Shown piece by piece: positions 59,723 to 64,000 of a stretch of DNA of 64,000 nt. This DNA comes from Mycobacterium sp. 1081908.1 (lineage in GTDB: Bacteria; Actinomycetota; Actinomycetes; Mycobacteriales; Mycobacteriaceae): the NCBI RefSeq assembly GCF_001673535.1, contig NZ_LZLY01000160.1:61634-125633 (forward strand). Direction: 5' to 3'. The translations under genes and the position numbers were made by a program. The notes beneath the pieces are model-generated. The model saw nothing but the letters and a program-made list of their open reading frames with translations. It searched no databases and was not told the origin of the DNA. How positions within the stretch are numbered: position 1 is the stretch's first letter; each line of letters starts with the position of its first letter.

Positions 59723-60997
59723 GTGACGCACTCGCATTCGCACAGCTTGTCCGGGGGCCCCTCCGGGCTGGATCCGCTGCCCGCCAAGATTGTGATCGGG
59801 CTGCTGGTCGCCATCGGTGTGGCGGTGATCGCCGGCGCGGCGTTGCTCTGGCCGAGCCGCCAGCACGTCGACATCCCGATGCCGTTCCAGAACGCGGCCG
59901 GCGGCGCCGTGAGCACGCAGAAGGGCCACGTGCTGTCCAGCGCGCTGGGCGACTGCGGCAGCCCGTCGGCGGGTCAGGTGATCACCACCGCGCCGCAATC
60001 GGCGGCCCCCGGCGCCGGGCGATGCATACAAACGCTGGTCGCCATCGACTCCGGGCCGAACGCCGGCGCCAAGACGCTGCTGGAGTCGTCTCCCGGTCCG
60101 GGCCAGCCTCATTTCGGGGCCGGCGACCGCGTCCGGCTGGTCCGGCAGGTCGACGAGCAGGGCACGACCAGCTACGCCTTCTACGACTTCGAACGTGGCT
60201 GGCCGCTGGTCGCGCTCGCGGTCGCGTTCGCCGTAGTGGTCGTCGCCGTGGCCCGCTGGCGCGGGCTGCTCGCGCTGGTCGGCATCGTGGTCGCGTTCCT
60301 GGTGCTGCTGGTGTTCCTGCTGCCGGCGCTGCGCGAGGGCGCCCCCGCCGTCCCCGTCGCGCTGGTGGCCTCCGCGGCCATCCTCTACGCGGTGATCTAC
60401 CTGGCCCACGGGGTGAGCCTGCGGACCAGCGCCGCCCTGCTGGGCACCCTGTCGTCGCTGCTGCTGGCCGCCGGATTGTCTTGGGCCGCAGTCGATTTGG
60501 CCCACCTCACCGGCTTGTCCGACGACCAGAACGGCCAGGTCTCGGCGTATCTGGGCAACGTGTCGATCAGCGGGCTGCTGCTCGCCGGGTTCATCATCGG
60601 GTCGCTGGGTGTGCTCAACGACGTGACCGTGACCCAGGCCTCGACGGTGTTCGAGCTCGCCCACCTCGGCGGCTCCCGGCGGGCCATCTTTGTGGGCGCC
60701 ATCCGGGTGGGCCGCGATCACATCGCCAGCACGGTCTACACGCTGGTGCTGGCCTACGCCGGCACGTCGCTCCCGTTGCTGCTGCTGTTCAGCGTGTCCA
60801 ATCGCTCGCTCGGCGACGTGCTGATCAGCGAGAGCGTGGCCATCGAACTCGCCCGCTCCGCGGTCGGCGGCATCGCGCTGGCGCTGTCGGTGCCGTTGAC
60901 GACGGCGATCGCCGCCGTGCTGGCGAAACCCGAAGCCGCCCTTGTCACCGCCGCTGTTCCAGCAGCCCCAACAGGTAGTCGCCATAACCGGACTTGA
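59723..60997 (+). CDS. YibE/F-family membrane protein
   Basis: This 424-residue protein has a His-rich start (VTHSHSHSLSGG), one N-terminal helix, an extracytoplasmic part, and then about seven helices. It carries YibE/F text: SLGVLNDVTVTQASTVFEL, AIFVGAIRVGRDHIASTVYTLVLAYAGTSLPLLLLF. The function is unknown; some members relate to metal or peptide transport. Its last 53 bases overlap the 3' end of rmlA on the opposite strand. Confidence 0.88.
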   Translation: MTHSHSHSLSGGPSGLDPLPAKIVIGLLVAIGVAVIAGAALLWPSRQHVDIPMPFQNAAGGAVSTQKGHVLSSALGDCGSPSAGQVITTAPQSAAPGAGRCIQTLVAIDSGPNAGAKTLLESSPGPGQPHFGAGDRVRLVRQVDEQGTTSYAFYDFERGWPLVALAVAFAVVVVAVARWRGLLALVGIVVAFLVLLVFLLPALREGAPAVPVALVASAAILYAVIYLAHGVSLRTSAALLGTLSSLLLAAGLSWAAVDLAHLTGLSDDQNGQVSAYLGNVSISGLLLAGFIIGSLGVLNDVTVTQASTVFELAHLGGSRRAIFVGAIRVGRDHIASTVYTLVLAYAGTSLPLLLLFSVSNRSLGDVLISESVAIELARSAVGGIALALSVPLTTAIAAVLAKPEAALVTAAVPAAPTGSRHNRT

Positions 60998-61814
60998 CCA
61001 GGGTGCGGGCCCGCTTGGTCAACTCCTCGTCGCTGATCCATCCCTGCAGCCACGCGATTTCCTCGGGGACGCTGACCTTCAGCCCCTGCCGCCGTTCCAG
61101 CGTGCGGACGTAGTCGCTGGCGTCCAGCAGTGAGTCGAAGGTGCCGGTGTCCAGCCACGCCGTCCCGCGGGCCATCACCTCGACCGCCAGCCGGCCGCGG
61201 TTGAGGTAGATCTGGTTGACCTCGGTGATCTCATACTCGCCGCGCGCCGATTTCTTCAGGTTCTTGGCGATCTCGATCACGTCGTTGTCGTAGAAGTACA
61301 GGCCCGGCACCGCGTATTGGGACTTCGGGGTGGCCGGCTTCTCCTCCAACGACAGCGCCATGCCGTCGTCGCCGAACTCGACGACACCGTAGGCCGACGG
61401 GTTGGCCACCCAATAGGCGAAAATCGCTCCGCCGCTTATGTTTTGGAAGCGGCTCAGGCTGGTGCCCAGTCCCGGGCCGTAGAAGATGTTGTCCCCCAAC
61501 ACCAAAGCGGCCGAGTCGTTGCCGAGGTGGTCGGCGCCGAGCACGAAAGCCTGGGCCAGACCCTCGGGTTCGTGCTGCTGGACATAAGTGAGGTTGATGC
61601 CGAATTGCGAGCCGTCACCGAGCAACCGCTCGAAGCCGGCCGCGTCGTGCGGGGTGGTGATCACCAGGATGTCGCGGATGCCGGCCATCATCAGCGTGGA
61701 CAGCGGGTAGTACACCATCGGCTTGTCGTACACCGGCAACAACTGCTTGCTGATGCCGATCGTGATCGGATGCAGACGGGTGCCCGACCCGCCGGCCAGG
61801 ATGATCCCACGCAT
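60945..61814 (-). CDS. rmlA: Glucose-1-phosphate thymidylyltransferase RmlA
   Basis: This 289-residue enzyme makes dTDP-glucose, the first step toward dTDP-rhamnose needed for the arabinogalactan linker. Motifs: MRGIILAGGSGTRLHPIT (nucleotide loop), YDKPMVYYPLSTLM, VLGDNIFYG, EEKPATPKSQYAV, and GTAWLDTGTFDSLL. Length and sequence match M. tuberculosis Rv0334. ATG 61814 begins directly with the catalytic loop. Confidence 0.97.
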   Translation of the reverse strand: MRGIILAGGSGTRLHPITIGISKQLLPVYDKPMVYYPLSTLMMAGIRDILVITTPHDAAGFERLLGDGSQFGINLTYVQQHEPEGLAQAFVLGADHLGNDSAALVLGDNIFYGPGLGTSLSRFQNISGGAIFAYWVANPSAYGVVEFGDDGMALSLEEKPATPKSQYAVPGLYFYDNDVIEIAKNLKKSARGEYEITEVNQIYLNRGRLAVEVMARGTAWLDTGTFDSLLDASDYVRTLERRQGLKVSVPEEIAWLQGWISDEELTKRARTLVKSGYGDYLLGLLEQRR

Positions 61815-61837
61815 AAGTGCCTCTCTGTTCGGCCCCC

Positions 61838-62206
61838 CTAATTTACGAGATCGGCCTCGGTGAGTTCCGTCGCCGCCAACGCCGCCGCCAAGTCCTCGTG
61901 CCGGAAAATCGAGGTGACGTGATCGTGGACCACCCGGAAGGCCGCCGCCGCGTTTCTGACGGCGCCCTCCGGGGTGGTGACCTTCTGCTCGACGACCACC
62001 ACGCCGTCGTGCACATACATCCGGCCGGGCTCGGCCGTGCCTTTGCGGGAAAACGCCCACTGACGCAACGCCTCGTGGCCTTGCCCGGCCCCGTGGGCGT
62101 CGCCGATTTCGATGTCATCGCTGGACAAGGCCACCAAGGTGTCCAGGTCCGAGGCGTTGAGGGCGTCGTGCCACGCCAGAACGGTGGCGATCTCCGATGT
62201 GCTCAT
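61838..62206 (-). CDS. SnoaL/NTF2-like protein (Rv0333-like)
   Basis: This 122-residue protein has the NTF2-like fold: IATVLAWHDALNASDLDTLVALSSDDIEIGDAHG, then GHEALRQW, RMYVHDGVVVVEQK and AAFRVVHDHVTSIFRHED. The order next to rmlA matches M. tuberculosis Rv0333. The family binds small ligands or acts as an isomerase/hydrolase; the ligand is unknown. Confidence 0.85.
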   Translation of the reverse strand: MSTSEIATVLAWHDALNASDLDTLVALSSDDIEIGDAHGAGQGHEALRQWAFSRKGTAEPGRMYVHDGVVVVEQKVTTPEGAVRNAAAAFRVVHDHVTSIFRHEDLAAALAATELTEADLVN

Positions 62207-62234
62207 GGTCAGCAAGCTACCGTGTCCGCCTGAG

Positions 62235-62990
62235 TTATAAAGGGGTACGGTCCAGCCAGCCCTGCCACACCGAGTCGTCCCCGAACAGCTCGATACCGGT
62301 GTCGGCCAGCGCGACCCGGCGCACAATCGCCAGCAACAGTTCCGTCGCCCCACCGCGCAGCGCCGCGCTGCCCTTGCCGTGCTCGTGCGACCAGGTGATG
62401 GCGCCCCCGTCGACGCCGATCGTCCATTCGCCGGCGTCGCCCAGCCCGGGGTCGGTGGCGTGCAGGTGCAGGGTGGCGCCGGCCTCGAGCGGCAGCGGCG
62501 ACCCGTCGCTTCCCGACTGAATCGCCACGCGCTCAAGCCATTCCGTTATCGCGTCGGCCGCAACGTGGGCGTCGAGGGTGAATTCGCTGCCGGTCGCGAT
62601 GGCGGCGTCGGCGCGGTGTACCGCCGTCTCGTGCAGCCGGCGCCGGACCCACCAGTTCGCCGGGCGCGTCCCGAGGAACGTCCACACCGGCGTTTCCACG
62701 CCCGCCAGCTCGACGGCGTCGACCAGCCGCTGCGCGCCGCCGTGCAGCCAGGAGATCGCGTCGGCCGGATCCGGTGGCGGCTTTCCGCCCTCGACGGCGC
62801 GGGGATCCAGGTATTCCTGCAGCCGGTCGCGCACGATCTGCGCCGCCCATCGGTCGCCGCGCCCGACATGGCGCAACAGCTGGGTGACGTTCCAGCCCGG
62901 GCACGTCGGCACCGGCGTGGACTCGTCGACATCACGGAAAAGCTCCGCGAAGGCCCGGTTTTCGTTGAGGAACTCGGCGGCATAGTCCAC
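62235..62990 (-). CDS. DinB-like/mycothiol-dependent maleylpyruvate isomerase-family protein (Rv0332-like)
   Basis: This 251-residue protein has the mycothiol-dependent enzyme N-terminal domain: VPTCPGWNVTQLLRHVGRGDRWAAQIV, with the metal-binding His, and RRLHETAVHRADAAIA providing the other ligand. A C-terminal SCP2-like segment (LHLHATDPGLGDAGEWTI) follows. The position beside rmlA matches M. tuberculosis Rv0332. The specific reaction is unknown. Confidence 0.87.
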   Translation of the reverse strand: MDYAAEFLNENRAFAELFRDVDESTPVPTCPGWNVTQLLRHVGRGDRWAAQIVRDRLQEYLDPRAVEGGKPPPDPADAISWLHGGAQRLVDAVELAGVETPVWTFLGTRPANWWVRRRLHETAVHRADAAIATGSEFTLDAHVAADAITEWLERVAIQSGSDGSPLPLEAGATLHLHATDPGLGDAGEWTIGVDGGAITWSHEHGKGSAALRGGATELLLAIVRRVALADTGIELFGDDSVWQGWLDRTPL

Positions 62991-63091
62991 GCGGTCAGGC
63001 TACTCGCCGGCACCGGGCCGGTTGATCCAGTGCGGCAGGCCGCCGATGGCGATAACGTCCGTCGTGGCATCGACTGAGGGAAGGCGGGGGC

Positions 63092-64000
63092 ATGTCGTTT
63101 GTGATCGCGGTACCGGAGGCGCTGGGGGCGGCGGCTTCCGATCTGGCTCGTATCGGTGCGACCGTCAGCACGGCCAACGCGGCCGCGGCGGCCTCGACGA
63201 CGCGGGTGGTGGCGGCGGGCGCCGACGAGGTATCGGCGGCGATCGCGGCGCTGTTTTCCGGCCAGGCACAGGACTTTCACGCGCTGACCGCCGAGGCGGC
63301 GGCGTTTCACGACCAGTTCGTCCAGGCGCTCGGCGGGGGCGCGGCCTCGTACGTCGGCGCCGAGGCCGCCAACGTCCAGCAGACCCTGATGAACGCCATC
63401 AACGCGCCCACCGAGGCGCTGTTCGGGCGCCCGCTGGTCGGCAACGGCGCCAACGGGGCCCCGGGAACCGGGCAGAACGGCGGCGACGCCGGGATCCTGC
63501 TCGGCAACGGCGGGGCCGGCGGGTCCGGAGGGGCCAGCCACCCCAACGGCGGCAACGGCGGGGCCGCCGGGCTGCTCGGCGCGGCCGGCGCGGGCGGCGC
63601 GGGCTGGTCGGGTGCCGTCGGCGGCAACGGCGGAAACGGCGGGGCCGGCGCGCTGTTCGGCGCCGGCGGCGCCGGCGGGGCCGGCGGGTTCTCGACCGGT
63701 TTCGGTGTCCCCGGCGGGAACGGCGGGGCCGGCGGGACGGGCGGGATCTTCGGCGCCGGCGGCGCCGGCGGCGCGGGCGGGCTCTCGGCCAGCGGCGTCG
63801 GCGGAAACGGCGGCGCCGGCGGGAACGGCGGAATGTTCAGCGTCGCCAGCAATGGCGGGATCGGCGGGCCCACCCAGCCCACCGGCGGCGCGGGAGGGGC
63901 CGGCGGCACAGCCGGCAACACCTTCCTGTTCGGCGCCGGCGGCCCCGCCGTTGCCGCCGTTGCCGCCGACGGCACCCGACCAGCCCGCGCCGCCCGCGCC
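63092..64000 (+). CDS. PE_PGRS-family protein (runs off window)
   Basis: From ATG 63092, preceded by GGAAGGCGGGGG, the PE domain (MSFVIAVPEALGAAASDLARIG onward, about 90 residues) leads to Gly-Gly-Ala/Gly-Gly-Asn PGRS repeats, with the PGRS linker NAINAPTEALFGRPLVGNG. Secretion by ESX-5 and surface location are typical. From about 63940 the reading changes to AVAAVAADGTRPARAAR because the DNA there is an inverted copy of 63587-63647. The frame is open to the window end. Confidence 0.9.
   Translation, partial: MSFVIAVPEALGAAASDLARIGATVSTANAAAAASTTRVVAAGADEVSAAIAALFSGQAQDFHALTAEAAAFHDQFVQALGGGAASYVGAEAANVQQTLMNAINAPTEALFGRPLVGNGANGAPGTGQNGGDAGILLGNGGAGGSGGASHPNGGNGGAAGLLGAAGAGGAGWSGAVGGNGGNGGAGALFGAGGAGGAGGFSTGFGVPGGNGGAGGTGGIFGAGGAGGAGGLSASGVGGNGGAGGNGGMFSVASNGGIGGPTQPTGGAGGAGGTAGNTFLFGAGGPAVAAVAADGTRPARAARA
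63940..64000 (-). repeat. Inverted copy of a PGRS segment at the window edge
   Basis: The last 61 bases equal the reverse complement of 63587-63647 with one mismatch (at 63634). The spacer is 292 bases. Read on the minus strand it gives normal PGRS text (GAGGAGWSGAVGGNGGN). Confidence 0.8.

Noticed and set aside
63307..63975. Pro-rich antisense frame in the PE_PGRS gene
   Set aside because: It is the reverse reading of Gly-rich repeats; only the last 61 bases need another explanation (inverted repeat).

Overview
The window is chromosomal DNA from a slow-growing non-tuberculous Mycobacterium. The evidence is high G+C content, frequent GTG starts, PPE and PE_PGRS genes, a furA-katG pair, a CFP21-type cutinase, a 13E12-family HNH gene, and a right-hand block that resembles the M. 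tuberculosis Rv0338c/aspC/rmlA/Rv0333/Rv0332 neighbourhood. The species cannot be fixed from the sequence alone. No rRNA, tRNA, CRISPR array or classical insertion sequence was seen.

Layout. 1-716 is the start of a CitA/DcuS-type sensor kinase leaving the window. 0.8-5.5 kb holds an epimerase, a truncated hydrolase, a TetR gene divergent from a methyltransferase-acyltransferase pair with a clear operator between them, and an AraC/VOC pair. 5.5-12.6 kb holds a CycA-type permease, a reductase with a stand-alone EF-Tu domain II protein, a tandem pair of secreted proteins, a methyltransferase and a GH16 glucanase. 12.7-16.9 kb is a compact catabolic operon (TetR, MBL hydrolase, tautomerase, FAH-fold enzyme, RidA protein, alpha/beta hydrolase), with almost the same palindrome before the regulator and before the enzymes. 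17.1-23.6 kb holds a cutinase, a glycosyltransferase/methyltransferase/terpene-cyclase-like cluster with a readable promoter-operator, and an alcohol dehydrogenase with its TetR gene.

23.8-28.6 kb carries a three-gene operon that includes a substrate-binding-fold protein without a signal peptide, an Rv2525c-like Tat protein and a hydrolase. 28.8-36.4 kb holds katG-furA, an L,D-transpeptidase, a coiled-coil protein, a FAD-Rieske oxidoreductase and a methyltransferase. 36.6-51.0 kb is rich in PPE genes: one PPE protein ends in a SHOCT domain, two tandem PPE proteins carry aspartic-protease domains, and one carries a lipase domain. Among them lie MOSC, thioredoxin-like, DUF1345 and CFP21 cutinase genes, a transporter, a lytic transglycosylase, and a 13E12 gene whose 5' end is duplicated in inverted orientation at its own 3' end.

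51.0-53.3 kb encodes two adjacent single-pass membrane proteins with Thr/Pro-rich tails, one with an Hsp70-like ATPase domain. 53.4-63.0 kb is the conserved block: an Fe-S reductase, two small secreted paralogues, a PPE gene, aspC, a YibE/F protein, rmlA, a SnoaL-like protein and a DinB-like protein. The window ends inside a PE_PGRS gene whose last 61 bases are an inverted copy of an earlier part of the same gene, which is either a real rearrangement or an assembly artefact.

Family assignments come from reading translated motifs and from memory of M. tuberculosis homologues. No database search was run.
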